From positions 2,976,001-3,040,000 of the forward strand of contig AP035880.1 in NCBI GenBank assembly GCA_045866215.1: a stretch of 64,000 nucleotides of DNA. The letters are read 5' to 3'. The position numbers and the translations under genes were made by a program. Shown piece by piece: positions 17,235 through 26,255 of this stretch. Source of the stretch: Croceivirga sp009797885 (lineage in GTDB: Bacteria > Bacteroidota > Bacteroidia > Flavobacteriales > Flavobacteriaceae). Each line of letters opens with the position of its first letter. Position 1 is the stretch's first letter. A model generated the notes under the pieces. The model saw only the letters and a program-made list of their open reading frames with translations, did no database searches and had not been told where the DNA came from.

Positions 17235-17274
17235 CAAATATACATATATTTGGTAAACCAATCTGGTAAACCAA
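17235..17274. promoter_or_regulatory. Divergent promoters with a double GntR-type operator
   Basis: Two TATATTTG -7 boxes lie back to back: plus strand 17245-17252 (towards the tandem PL7 gene) and minus strand 17242-17235 (towards the RraA-type gene). Operators TTGGTAAACCAA (17250-17261) and CTGGTAAACCAA (17263-17274) follow with 13-bp centre spacing. The first overlaps the plus-strand -7 box, and the second ends 6 bp before the ATG at 17281. A bound repressor would block the plus promoter directly and could also affect the minus one. Confidence 0.72.
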
Positions 17275-17280
17275 TTTGAA

Positions 17281-19380
17281 ATGAACAATTTTTTCTCTTC
17301 ACTACCATATGGCTTTCATTTACCAATTCCAAAATGGAAGGACAAATCAACTTTCGTCCATTGTACAGTAATAATAAGTGCAATTTTTTTGTTGAACGGC
17401 TGTACTGAAACCAAAAATAAGAAGGGCGTAGAGCGCACCGAAACAACGGCTGTAGCAAACAATGCCAATGATATCATACCATTTTTCCAGCATTGGAATT
17501 TGATTTTGGGGGACGGTTCCAATGTGGGTCAGGCCACGGACTATGAGAACAAGGATTTCTTTTATACCGCTAAAGACGGGAAGGCCAATTGGGTAGTGTT
17601 TAAGACACCTAATGCGGGGAATACCCATGGTACTTCAAACAACACAAGAACTGAATTGGCACAATTGAAAAAGTGGTCGCCAATGAGTGAAGCTAAAATG
17701 AATGCCACACTTAAAGTCATGAATGTGGCAAGCACGGGCGATGCCCGGGTTGCAGCGACCTACGCCGTGGTTGTGGGTCAAATTCATAGTGCTGATGGAC
17801 ATGAAAATGAACCCTTGAAAGTATTTTATAAGAAGTTTCCGGGCCATGAAAAAGGATCGGTCTTTTGGAATTATGAAATCAATACTGCAGGCGATGATAA
17901 CTCACGTAGATGGGATTATTCCTATCCCATTTGGGGCTATGACTTTTCCGTTGTCGGAACGGGTGAAAACACGTATCCACCTGAACCAAAAGATGGAATT
18001 GCCTTGGGAGAAGAGTTCAGTTATGAAGTGGAAATCAAAGACGGAATCATGTATCTCACATTTACCAGTGAAGGGCATGAAACCAAAACATTTACCAAAA
18101 ACCTTGTTTCTTCTGAATATGTGGAACAGTCAAGCATACCAGAACAAGTCAAGAGATTGTTTGTGCCCATAGGTCAAGATGGCCTGGAGCGTGAAAATGC
18201 GTATGCTAATGAAGGGCTCTTTTTTAAATTGGGGTCTTATAATCAAACCAATGGAAAGGACCCTAAGGTAAATAAAGTGTGGTGTTCCGGTGCGGAAACC
18301 CACGGCGGTGATATTCAAAAACAATATGCGGATGGCAATTATGCCGAAGTTTGGTTTAAAACAGCAAGTATTTCGGTCAGTGATGATGCCATTTCGAATG
18401 CAGGGTATTTTGAGGCAAATGACGGTTTAAGTGAAAAAACGGTTTACCCCCATGAGGTCATTCCCTTTATGGATAAGTTTAAAATATTAATGGGGGACGG
18501 AACCAATGTGGATGACCTTACCAAGTTCGAACATAAAGACTTTTTTTATACCGTAATTGATGGGACCAGACGTTGGGTGGTATACAAAACACCAAATTCT
18601 GGAGTCACCTCAAAAAACTCCAGCAACACCAGAACAGAGCTGCAGGAAAAAAGGGAATGGACGCCTGAACAAGGGGGTAAACTAACGGGAACCTGTAAAG
18701 TCATGCAAGTCTCCATCTCCGGTGATGCCAGGGTTGCAGCTTCTTATTCTACCGTGGTTGGGCAGATCCATAGCGGTGAAGGTCATGAAAATGAACCGCT
18801 AAAAATATTTTATAAGAAGTTCCCTGGCCATACGAAGGGATCGGTCTTTTGGAATTATGAAATCAATACCGAAGGCGACGATAATTCAGGAAGGTGGGAT
18901 TACTCAACTGCCGTATGGGGACATGATATGTCCGTCACTGGAACGGGCAAAAATGAGTATCCTGCAGAGCCAGTGGATGGAATAGAATTAGGGGAGGAAT
19001 TCAGCTACGAAGTAAATGTTTATCAGGGGATCATGTACCTCACCTTTAAAAGTGAGAATCACGAAACCAAGACATTTACCAAAAACCTTATCGCATCCGA
19101 ATACACGAAAAAAACGGACCTGCCAACACAGGTGAAGCGATTGTTTGTGCCCATAGGACAAGACGGTACGGAACGGGCCTATGCCTATGCGGGGGAATTA
19201 AATTATTTCAAGCAGGGAGCCTACAATCAAACCAACGGAAAAGATCCTGAAATCAATATGGTCTGGTGTACCGGGGCAGATACCTATAACGGTGATATCG
19301 CCAAACAATATGAAAATGGTTGTTATACGGAAGTGTGGTTTAGAGCGGGGACAGTAGGGCCCGGTACGCCGCCCAAGTAA
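17281..19380 (+). CDS. Lipoprotein with two tandem PL7 alginate lyase domains
   Basis: A 699-residue protein with a late lipobox (FLLNGC, Cys41), so probably lipid-anchored and, as usual in this phylum, surface exposed. Two repeats of about 300 residues follow (about 62-362 and 388-695), alike in sequence. Each has the three PL7 signatures: RTEL (123-126; 451-454), QIHS (167-170; 495-498) and a YNQT block (320-323; about 648-651), which contribute the Arg, Gln/His and Tyr of the active cleft. QIH is generally linked with preference for guluronate-containing stretches. The gene starts 6 bp after the operator pair, so its leader is very short. It precedes the kdgF-like gene. Confidence 0.85.
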   Translation: MNNFFSSLPYGFHLPIPKWKDKSTFVHCTVIISAIFLLNGCTETKNKKGVERTETTAVANNANDIIPFFQHWNLILGDGSNVGQATDYENKDFFYTAKDGKANWVVFKTPNAGNTHGTSNNTRTELAQLKKWSPMSEAKMNATLKVMNVASTGDARVAATYAVVVGQIHSADGHENEPLKVFYKKFPGHEKGSVFWNYEINTAGDDNSRRWDYSYPIWGYDFSVVGTGENTYPPEPKDGIALGEEFSYEVEIKDGIMYLTFTSEGHETKTFTKNLVSSEYVEQSSIPEQVKRLFVPIGQDGLERENAYANEGLFFKLGSYNQTNGKDPKVNKVWCSGAETHGGDIQKQYADGNYAEVWFKTASISVSDDAISNAGYFEANDGLSEKTVYPHEVIPFMDKFKILMGDGTNVDDLTKFEHKDFFYTVIDGTRRWVVYKTPNSGVTSKNSSNTRTELQEKREWTPEQGGKLTGTCKVMQVSISGDARVAASYSTVVGQIHSGEGHENEPLKIFYKKFPGHTKGSVFWNYEINTEGDDNSGRWDYSTAVWGHDMSVTGTGKNEYPAEPVDGIELGEEFSYEVNVYQGIMYLTFKSENHETKTFTKNLIASEYTKKTDLPTQVKRLFVPIGQDGTERAYAYAGELNYFKQGAYNQTNGKDPEINMVWCTGADTYNGDIAKQYENGCYTEVWFRAGTVGPGTPPK

Positions 19381-19434
19381 ATGGAATAAAGTAATCAAGA
19401 GGTATATTTTGTAATTAACTAAGAACAATAGGAT

Positions 19435-19785
19435 ATGAAAACATTTGGATCAAGCAAAGAATTTTTAATGGGGGATGACATTGAGTGGGAAGTTGTCGGA
19501 GAAGGTGTCAAAAGAAAAATAATGGGTTATGACGATAAGATAATGCTGGTCAAAGTACATTTTGATGAGGGCGGTGTTGGCCCAATGCATGAGCATTACC
19601 ATTCCCAAGTTACCTATGTGGAAAGTGGGGAATTTGAACTTACCATTGGTGACGAGACCAAAATGATGAAGGGTGGGGATGCATTTTACATTCCGCCTCA
19701 TGTCCTTCATGGTGCAATTTGTAAAAAGCCCGGGGTTTTAATTGATGTTTTTAGTCCGATCCGGGAAGATTTCATGCAATCGTAA
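19435..19785 (+). CDS. kdgF: KdgF-like cupin, unsaturated uronate ring opening
   Basis: A 116-residue single cupin domain. Metal ligands are visible as His52, His54 and Gln58 in MHEHYHSQ and His92 in HVLHG; the pair Asp104/Phe106 in DVFSP matches the catalytic region described for KdgF. KdgF converts the 4,5-unsaturated monouronates released by alginate or pectin lyases to the linear keto form on the way to DEH. Length is the family norm. It sits 54 bp after the tandem PL7 gene and ahead of susC, and there is no signal peptide, so it acts in the cytoplasm. Confidence 0.85.
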   Translation: MKTFGSSKEFLMGDDIEWEVVGEGVKRKIMGYDDKIMLVKVHFDEGGVGPMHEHYHSQVTYVESGEFELTIGDETKMMKGGDAFYIPPHVLHGAICKKPGVLIDVFSPIREDFMQS

Positions 19786-19902
19786 CATGGGACCATAGCG
19801 TTCTGTTTAGAGCCCTTAAAACTTCGTTAAACAAAGGGCGGAAATACCTAAAATTTTAACATTTAAATGACAAAATCATTTTTTTTTAACGCTAGCATAA
19901 CA

Positions 19903-19950
19903 TATATTTGGTAAACCAAATTGGTTAACCAGTTTGGTTTTGCAAACCAA
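19903..19950 (+). promoter_or_regulatory. Promoter and triple operator of the first susCD operon
   Basis: A -7 box TATATTTG (19903-19910) overlaps operator TTGGTAAACCAA (19908-19919). Operator TTGGTTAACCAG (19921-19932) follows at 13-bp centre spacing, then an inverted repeat TTGGTTTTGCAAACCAA (19934-19950). The expected transcription start falls inside the second site, giving a leader of about 290 nt before susC. Confidence 0.72.
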
Positions 19951-19995
19951 TAACGAACTAAACGATTTTAAGAATGCTTTTCTAACAAAAACAAA

Positions 19996-20066
19996 AAAAG
20001 GATAGGTGCACGCCTATCCTTTTATCAAATTACTTCTTTCGGAGGGAAGTAAAATCAACAAATACA
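19996..20066 (+). ncRNA. Leader RNA element A: TGCACG-loop hairpin plus GGAGG block
   Basis: An 11-bp perfect stem AAAAGGATAGG / CCTATCCTTTT encloses loop TGCACG (20007-20012). Seventeen nt later GGAGGGAAGTAAA starts at 20041. A second stem TTACTTC / GAAGTAA places GGAGG in its loop. The first hairpin with its flanking A and T runs also has the form of an intrinsic terminator, so it may be an attenuator in the susC leader. Confidence 0.6.
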
Positions 20067-20210
20067 CATATAGTATGCACATTTGAAGAACCCAAAAATA
20101 ATCAAATTCTTCCAGATATTATAAAGGCTATTTGTTGCAAACGGAATGATTCGTCAATTCCCTTAGGCGGAATTGGGATTAACTCGAGATGTAAATTAAC
20201 TATTTAACAA

Positions 20211-23200
20211 ATGAGCTTAAGAACTAAATTTTTTTTAGTTGGATTGGTACTTAGTACCATCCAACTATTTGCGCAACAAACTTTTACCGTTTCGGGAACG
20301 GTGACTGATGTAAACAGCGCACCCATTCCTGGGGTCAACATTGTCATTTTGAACACTACCCGAGGTACACAAACCGATTTTGATGGAAATTTTTCCCTTA
20401 CCGTATCCGAAGGAGAGGTGGTGCAGTTCTCCTACATCGGTTTTGCAGCGCAGACCGTTGTCATGACCGGCCAAACAACGATCAATATTATTCTTGAAGA
20501 AGATCTAAATAAATTGGATGAAGTTGTGGTCATTGGTTACGGTGAGCAAAAGCAAAAAAATGTTACGAGCGCCCTAACAAAGATTGGGGGTGAGGAACTT
20601 GAAAATTTTGCTGTGGCCCGTGTTGAAAATGCCTTGCAAGGTAAAGTTGCAGGACTTCGAATTCAAACAACGGCTTCGGAAGCAGGGGGTGACCCTCAAA
20701 TTACCTTAAGGGGTCCGGGATCCATTACAGGATTTTCCTCTCCCCTTATTGTGGTGGATGGTATTGTTTTGGGGAATGACCCGGATATTTTGGGTACCAT
20801 AGATAACAACAATATTGCTTCATTAAGTGTTTTAAAAGATGCTTCTTCCGTTGCAATATATGGTTCTCGGGGTGCAAATGGTGTCATATTGGTCACACTC
20901 AAAGAAGGGATTGCAGGCAAAACATCATTTTCTTACAATACGTTCACAGGAATCAAATACTCCAGAAGAAACGACAATTTCAATACGACAATTGCAGATG
21001 AGCGAGCAAGACTGGACGGTCTGCAAGGTGAGGTCGATGCCATTTCCCCCAATAGTCCAAACTTCGATAGAATTACAAACGATTACAACGTTGCTTACGC
21101 CGAGCTCGAAGCCATGGAGTTTATCGCTTCATTGGGCGATGGTGAGCAAAATTGGCAAGATGAAATTTTCCCCGGTGGTACTATAACCAGTCATTCTTTT
21201 TCAGCCAGAGGGGGAACGGAATTGACAAAATACAACGCTTCCTTGACCTATCTGCATGATGAGGGCATTAATCTGATTGATGACTTTAAACGATACAATG
21301 CCAGAATAAAGGTAGATAGTAAAACAAAAAACGGTAAAATCAAGTTTGGCACCAATTTACGGGCAAACTTTAATGATCAAGAACGATTGCCGGCCCGATT
21401 TACCGATCCCTTAAGACAATACGGGCATTTGCCCCTATTTCTGAATGAAAATCATCTAAACTATGTGACCAACTTTTCCAGGGATATTGGTGTTTCTACG
21501 GATGCAGGAGCACAATTTGAAAATCTTGGGGTAGGCAGTTATGGTTTTTCCAGGGCATTTGACCATGTGTTTACCGTTGACCCCAATAATCCAAGGGCAA
21601 TTGCTAGAGATCCAAGCACAGGATTGCCATTGGTCAGTGATTTGACCTCTGGGGGATTGACTTTGTCCACCACAAGAAACGTACATCCTTTGGCCCATTT
21701 TTTTGAAAGGTCAAGCACAAAAAACCAGTTTAACTTTAATGGAGCGGCCTATATTGATTTTGAGTTGGCGGATGGACTCAATTTTAGACAAGCGATTTCA
21801 GGTATTTTCAGGCACACCCGAACCAATCGACAGGACAATGTGTTGGGCCAGGAAAATAGAGATCAGGAATCGTTTCGATTCGTGAGAAAAGACGAGGTCT
21901 ATCAATATGCGTTTGAATCGCTATTGCGATACAGAAAAAGTGTTGGGAAACACAACTTCAATCCAGTGGTCGGTTTTGAATATACCGTCAGGGATTTTTT
22001 CAGACAGGATTCTGAGGCCGTAGGTTTCACCAATGACTTTAATGTTAACATTGCACTTGCCGACAATGGAACCACCGCTACCCTTAATGGACAGGACAAA
22101 CTGGTCTCCTATTTTGGTCGACTGGACTATGATTACGATGGTAAATACCTGTTTCAGCTCTCTGCCCGTGCGGATGGCAGTACGAGATTCGGACCCGATA
22201 CCAGATTTGGTTTCTTCCCAGCGGCTTCTTTTGGTTGGAATGTGTCAAGTGAAGACTTCCTGGCCTCCAGTGATTTCATTACGTTCCTAAAATTAAGGGC
22301 CAGTTATGGTGTTTCGGGCTTGAACGAAATATCCAATAATGTCTTTGATTCGTTATATCGTTTTGAAGAGACATTCAGTACCGTTGGCTATAATAATGGT
22401 GTGGGGGTAAAAGGAACAACCTTGCCCAATTCAAATTTAGGTTGGGAAAAGTTGATAGAATTTAATCCAGGTATTGATATTACGTTTGGCAGGGGTGTTT
22501 TAAGTATAACGGCGGACTACTATACCAGAACAAGTGAAGACTTAATTCTTTTTGCTCCGGTATCCGCGACCTATGGTGCGGATGCATGGTTACAGAACAT
22601 TGGAAAAGTCAAGAACGAAGGTGTTGAAATTGTGGCAAGTTCCCGGCTGTTGAGCACCCCAAAATTCAGATGGAATGTTGCAGGTCAATTTTCCTTGAAC
22701 AGAAATACGGTAGAAAGTCTGGGGAACAATGAGCAGATCATCTCAAGGATCGATCAAGATACCCGGCCAACGGAATTCATTGCCCGCGTGGGGCAACCGA
22801 TAACTTCTTTTTATGGCTTTGTCTATGATAGGGAGATTCCATTGGAATGGGTAGATAATCCATTTAACCGGTTCAACAATGATTTTGCTGATGTATATGT
22901 GAAGGATTTGAACAATGATGGGATCATAGATGATGAGGATAGAACCGAGTTGGGGAATCCATATCCTGATTTTGAATGGGGTTTTAATTCTGAATTCACT
23001 TATAAGAATATTGACTTTTCGTTCCAATGGCAAGGATCCCATGGGGCTGAGGTAAGGGTTGCCGATTTGGATCAGTTGTACTATGCCAGTGAATCGGCCG
23101 TAAATGAAGTGGCCAGTTTTCCTGATGCTGATTTAACGGTACACCGCAGGTTTACGGACGATCACATTCAAGACGCATCGTTCATTGCTTTGAGGAACTG

Positions 23201-23438
23201 TACGTTGGGATATACCGTCCCCAGTGAACTGGGCGAAAAATACGGGTTCGATAGATTACGCTTTTATCTAACGGGAGAAAACCTATTGTACTTCTTTGCC
23301 GAAGGTTATGAAGGCTTCAATCCTGAAGCGGTAGGACAAACCTCAAATAATGCAAATACCCCATTGACCTTTGGCTATCAAAGAGGTGATGGGCCAATAG
23401 TGAGATCGGTATCATTTGGGATTAACTTTCAATTTTAA
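20211..23438 (+). CDS. SusC-like TonB-dependent outer membrane transporter
   Basis: A 1075-residue SusC/RagA-family porin. The signal peptide ends near FAQQ (residue 22). A carboxypeptidase-regulatory-like beta-sandwich follows (VSGTVTDVNSAPIPGVNIV to about residue 95), then the TonB-box-like DEVVVIGYG, the plug (GGDPQITLRGPGSI, AIYGSRGANGVILVTLKEG) and a large beta-barrel ending in the aromatic FGINFQF. It forms with the SusD-like protein 6 bp downstream an oligosaccharide uptake complex, energised by TonB. The surrounding PL7, kdgF and kdg genes make alginate oligomers the likely cargo. The first ~35 codons are nearly identical to those of the second susC at 30313. Confidence 0.95.
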   Translation: MSLRTKFFLVGLVLSTIQLFAQQTFTVSGTVTDVNSAPIPGVNIVILNTTRGTQTDFDGNFSLTVSEGEVVQFSYIGFAAQTVVMTGQTTINIILEEDLNKLDEVVVIGYGEQKQKNVTSALTKIGGEELENFAVARVENALQGKVAGLRIQTTASEAGGDPQITLRGPGSITGFSSPLIVVDGIVLGNDPDILGTIDNNNIASLSVLKDASSVAIYGSRGANGVILVTLKEGIAGKTSFSYNTFTGIKYSRRNDNFNTTIADERARLDGLQGEVDAISPNSPNFDRITNDYNVAYAELEAMEFIASLGDGEQNWQDEIFPGGTITSHSFSARGGTELTKYNASLTYLHDEGINLIDDFKRYNARIKVDSKTKNGKIKFGTNLRANFNDQERLPARFTDPLRQYGHLPLFLNENHLNYVTNFSRDIGVSTDAGAQFENLGVGSYGFSRAFDHVFTVDPNNPRAIARDPSTGLPLVSDLTSGGLTLSTTRNVHPLAHFFERSSTKNQFNFNGAAYIDFELADGLNFRQAISGIFRHTRTNRQDNVLGQENRDQESFRFVRKDEVYQYAFESLLRYRKSVGKHNFNPVVGFEYTVRDFFRQDSEAVGFTNDFNVNIALADNGTTATLNGQDKLVSYFGRLDYDYDGKYLFQLSARADGSTRFGPDTRFGFFPAASFGWNVSSEDFLASSDFITFLKLRASYGVSGLNEISNNVFDSLYRFEETFSTVGYNNGVGVKGTTLPNSNLGWEKLIEFNPGIDITFGRGVLSITADYYTRTSEDLILFAPVSATYGADAWLQNIGKVKNEGVEIVASSRLLSTPKFRWNVAGQFSLNRNTVESLGNNEQIISRIDQDTRPTEFIARVGQPITSFYGFVYDREIPLEWVDNPFNRFNNDFADVYVKDLNNDGIIDDEDRTELGNPYPDFEWGFNSEFTYKNIDFSFQWQGSHGAEVRVADLDQLYYASESAVNEVASFPDADLTVHRRFTDDHIQDASFIALRNCTLGYTVPSELGEKYGFDRLRFYLTGENLLYFFAEGYEGFNPEAVGQTSNNANTPLTFGYQRGDGPIVRSVSFGINFQF

Positions 23439-23444
23439 TCAGTT

Positions 23445-25049
23445 ATGAAAAGAATATATATAAGAATACTAATTTGTTTTTCCTTAATCACTTTGTTGGC
23501 GAGCTGTGAAGAGGAACTTGACCTGAGCAACCCCACTGCACTCTCATTGGAAGAGTTGCTTCAAACCGACGATGGCTTTCTATTGTTGGCCAACGGAGTT
23601 TTGGATGCTTACCAAAAGATTCCGGCAAATGAGTTTTTATTGACTGAACTTCGTTCGGATAACGTTAGGGCCAATACGGAAAATGGAAATTTTCCTTTAA
23701 TAGCGTCATATAACGTTGATGTCAATAATGGGGATGTGGCCACCTACTATTCCAATAATATGGCCACCATAAAACATGCGAATACAGTTATCGATAACCG
23801 GTTTTTAGCTCCCGAGACCCAACAGTTCACCGTTGGGGAAGCCTATTTTATGAGAGCTTTGTGCCATTTTAATCTGGTCAGGGCCTATCAAAATGTTCCT
23901 TATGTAGATAAGGTATTGGACGTAAATGAAGAAGAAGCGCTGGAGTATCCCCAATTGCCCGAAGCTGAAGTTTATGAGAGAATTATCGATGATTTTAAAA
24001 CCTCAATTGCTTTTCTCAATGGTGTTGAACAAAATAGGTATCGACCTACGGAGGGTGCGGCCATTTGTTTGGCAGCAAAAGCGTATCTCAGTCAGCCAAA
24101 TCCCGATTATGTTGAAGCCGAGTTACTATTGGCCTCTGTGGTAGAAAACAATGACTTTTTCAATTATGATCTGTTGTTTGTTGAAAGGGAAGATGCCGAG
24201 AATTTTGTTTTCAACGCAGATTCTTTGGATCCCTCCATCGATATTTTAACGGATGCCGAATACCATGCCAATTTGGCGATATTGTACGGGAATGTATTTG
24301 GAAATGAATTTTCAGGGGGGTTTTTAGTAGACTCTGAGATTGTTCTCGATGGGAGTTGGTCCAATAATCCAGGATTGGAAATCAATGATGAGGTTATATT
24401 TTCAATTGCCTACGACCTTTTTAGTAGCGATAACTATGTGACCAGTGACAGTGGTTTGGACGATCAGGTCCAAACAGATTCGGAATCCCATAGTTTTGCG
24501 ATGACCTTACAAGGACCTTCCAATGGTGTCAATATTGCAACATTGGACTTTTTGGAAGTGATGACACCGGAACTTCAACCGGTGAGATTCCCCGCAAGTA
24601 TTCAAGTGTTGTCCTATAATCCGGAGGTTATTACGAACGATACGTTTAATGATAAATTTCCAACCGATGGTGAAATTGGGGATAACGACTGGATCGTTTT
24701 GAGATATGCAGATGTTCTGTTGCTCTATGCCGAGGCCATTTTGGCCGGTGGTGAAAGCACTACCGATCCCAGGGCTGTTAGCGCATTCAACCAGGTTAGG
24801 GCAAGGGCAGGTCTGGAAGAGGTGGCCAACTTGACCAAAGACGCTTTGTTGGAGGAACGCAGGGTGGAGTTCGTTTATGAAAATCAGCGGTTATATGATC
24901 TGATACGTTTTGGTGAAGCAGATAATATCTTGCAGCGATTTTCGGATGAAAACAATCTATTTTATACCAGTGAAAGGAAATACCTCCCCTTTCCACAGCG
25001 TGAAATAGACAATCTGCCCAATTTTTACGAACAAAATCCCGGATATTAA
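23445..25049 (+). CDS. SusD-like surface glycan-binding lipoprotein
   Basis: A 534-residue RagB/SusD-family lipoprotein with lipobox LLASC (Cys21). TPR-like helices include AYFMRALCHFNLVRAYQNVP and the family C-terminal block ADVLLLYAEAIL, FNQVRARAGL, LLEERRVEFVYENQRLYDLIRFGEAD, ending in LPFPQREIDNLP and QNPGY. SusD proteins cap the SusC barrel and hold the sugar chain. It is 6 bp after susC and 12 bp before a PKD lipoprotein gene, in one operon. A slightly acidic insertion region (about 240-330) departs from the usual pattern and may hold the binding site. Confidence 0.95.
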   Translation: MKRIYIRILICFSLITLLASCEEELDLSNPTALSLEELLQTDDGFLLLANGVLDAYQKIPANEFLLTELRSDNVRANTENGNFPLIASYNVDVNNGDVATYYSNNMATIKHANTVIDNRFLAPETQQFTVGEAYFMRALCHFNLVRAYQNVPYVDKVLDVNEEEALEYPQLPEAEVYERIIDDFKTSIAFLNGVEQNRYRPTEGAAICLAAKAYLSQPNPDYVEAELLLASVVENNDFFNYDLLFVEREDAENFVFNADSLDPSIDILTDAEYHANLAILYGNVFGNEFSGGFLVDSEIVLDGSWSNNPGLEINDEVIFSIAYDLFSSDNYVTSDSGLDDQVQTDSESHSFAMTLQGPSNGVNIATLDFLEVMTPELQPVRFPASIQVLSYNPEVITNDTFNDKFPTDGEIGDNDWIVLRYADVLLLYAEAILAGGESTTDPRAVSAFNQVRARAGLEEVANLTKDALLEERRVEFVYENQRLYDLIRFGEADNILQRFSDENNLFYTSERKYLPFPQREIDNLPNFYEQNPGY

Positions 25050-25061
25050 AATTCAATTACT

Positions 25062-26255
25062 ATGAAAAATGTTTTTTTAAACCTGAGATGGGGTGTTCTG
25101 GGAATATTGGTTTCCTTAGCCTCCTGCGTTAGTGATGATTTAGCGGATGTTGGGGACCTGGAAGATTTTACGGGCCCTACCCCTTTCTATAGTTTTACCG
25201 ATATTTCCACTTCGGAATTCGATTGCAACGATATTGAGTTATCCGCAAATTATGAGGTTAATTTTCAAGCCGGCTCCAATCTAGCCGTAAATGGAACACA
25301 ATATCTATGGTCCGTTGAACCTGGAGAAGGAATCACCCTGATACATAAGGATTTACCTATTCTTAGGCAATTGATCGAGGCTGAGCTGGCTGCAGTGGTT
25401 GCCCTGGAAGAGGAAATAGCAAAGCTCGAATTCAGGATTCCCTGTGAATCGGATATGGATAGAGTTGCCGTACTGGAAGCGGAAATTGCCGACTTGGAGG
25501 GGCAATTGGCCAGTGCCGAAGCTGCCGTTTCAGAGGAGACTCGACAAAACGTAGCGGATTTTGAGAGCCAAATTGCGGCTTTGCCCGCAGCAACCTTGGA
25601 GGACAGGGAGCTTATTTTTTCATTTCCAGGTCCAGGGGATTACAATGTGAGTCTAATGGTGACCGATAACCTTGGGAAATCGGAAACCACGCTGCGGACG
25701 GTTACCATTAATCAAGCGGTTCCAACCATACCGGTTCCGGAAATAGGGGAACCTAGTTTTGAGGACAATAGTTTGTTTGATGGCACCGGAGATGGTCGGG
25801 ATTCCTGGAGGGCCCCAAACAATACGGATTGGAGTCCCCTTGGTGGTGGCACTACGGTGATACAGATCAATTCAACATCTGTGGAAGGGAGGCTGCCTGA
25901 CGGTTTTCAAGCGGCCAAATTTCCTGCTGATGGGGCCAGGGTGGCCTATCAAGAAATAGAGGTAACCCCAGGTGCGGAATATGTGCTGACCTATTTTAGT
26001 GAGTTCGATGACAGTGGCTTTGGTGATATTACGGTATCCATATTAAATCCTGATACTGCGAGTTACACAGAATCGCTACTGGATGAAAATATCGTTGCAT
26101 CACGAACGGATAGCAATGTTGGTCGAGTGAGTGATGTTTTTAAGCAAAATGCCATTACATTCCAATCAGGCGAAAATGAGAGTGTAATCATTTACGTAAC
26201 AAATACCGGTGTTGAAAGTAGACTGGATTCATTCGCCATAACAGTTAAACAATGA
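25062..26255 (+). CDS. PKD surface lipoprotein with a coiled-coil insertion
   Basis: A 397-residue lipoprotein (lipobox SLASC, Cys22). A PKD-like fold starts around residue 55; after the strand YLWSVEPGEGITL (81-93) a predicted helical hairpin of about 80 residues intervenes (98-175, with LEEEIAKLE and VLEAEIADLEGQLASAE heptads), and the PKD fold resumes with FPGPGDYNVSLMVTD (188-202). The C-terminal part (about 228-397) is beta-rich and contains a jelly-roll-like segment (VAYQEIEVTPGAEYVLTYFS) shared with the next gene. Position after susD suggests a SusE/SusF-type alginate binder at the cell surface. The inserted helical hairpin is unusual for this class. Confidence 0.8.
   Translation: MKNVFLNLRWGVLGILVSLASCVSDDLADVGDLEDFTGPTPFYSFTDISTSEFDCNDIELSANYEVNFQAGSNLAVNGTQYLWSVEPGEGITLIHKDLPILRQLIEAELAAVVALEEEIAKLEFRIPCESDMDRVAVLEAEIADLEGQLASAEAAVSEETRQNVADFESQIAALPAATLEDRELIFSFPGPGDYNVSLMVTDNLGKSETTLRTVTINQAVPTIPVPEIGEPSFEDNSLFDGTGDGRDSWRAPNNTDWSPLGGGTTVIQINSTSVEGRLPDGFQAAKFPADGARVAYQEIEVTPGAEYVLTYFSEFDDSGFGDITVSILNPDTASYTESLLDENIVASRTDSNVGRVSDVFKQNAITFQSGENESVIIYVTNTGVESRLDSFAITVKQ

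Larger units (their letters stand above)
19790..20310 (+). repeat. Direct repeat copy A: promoter, leader and susC 5' end
   Basis: This stretch aligns with 29893-30412 almost without gaps: the two susC start codons lie 421 and 420 bp from the repeat starts. It includes a shared block from GCGTTCTGTTTAGAG, the operators, the leader hairpin and the first 30-odd codons of susC. Within the 425 bp between kdgF and susC no additional gene was seen. Confidence 0.85.

Noticed and set aside
16454..17458. Long form of the RraA-type protein starting at 17458
   Set aside because: The extra 95 residues read through the -7 boxes, the operators and the start of the divergent PL7 gene, and look non-coding; the conserved family start is the ATG at 17173.
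20072..20086. Three-codon mini-frame ATG-CAC-ATT-stop in the susC leader, also present as ATG-CGC-ATT-stop in the second copy
   Set aside because: Too short to claim as a leader peptide; kept similarity follows from the duplicated leader, and the third leader copy (MFS) does not show it.
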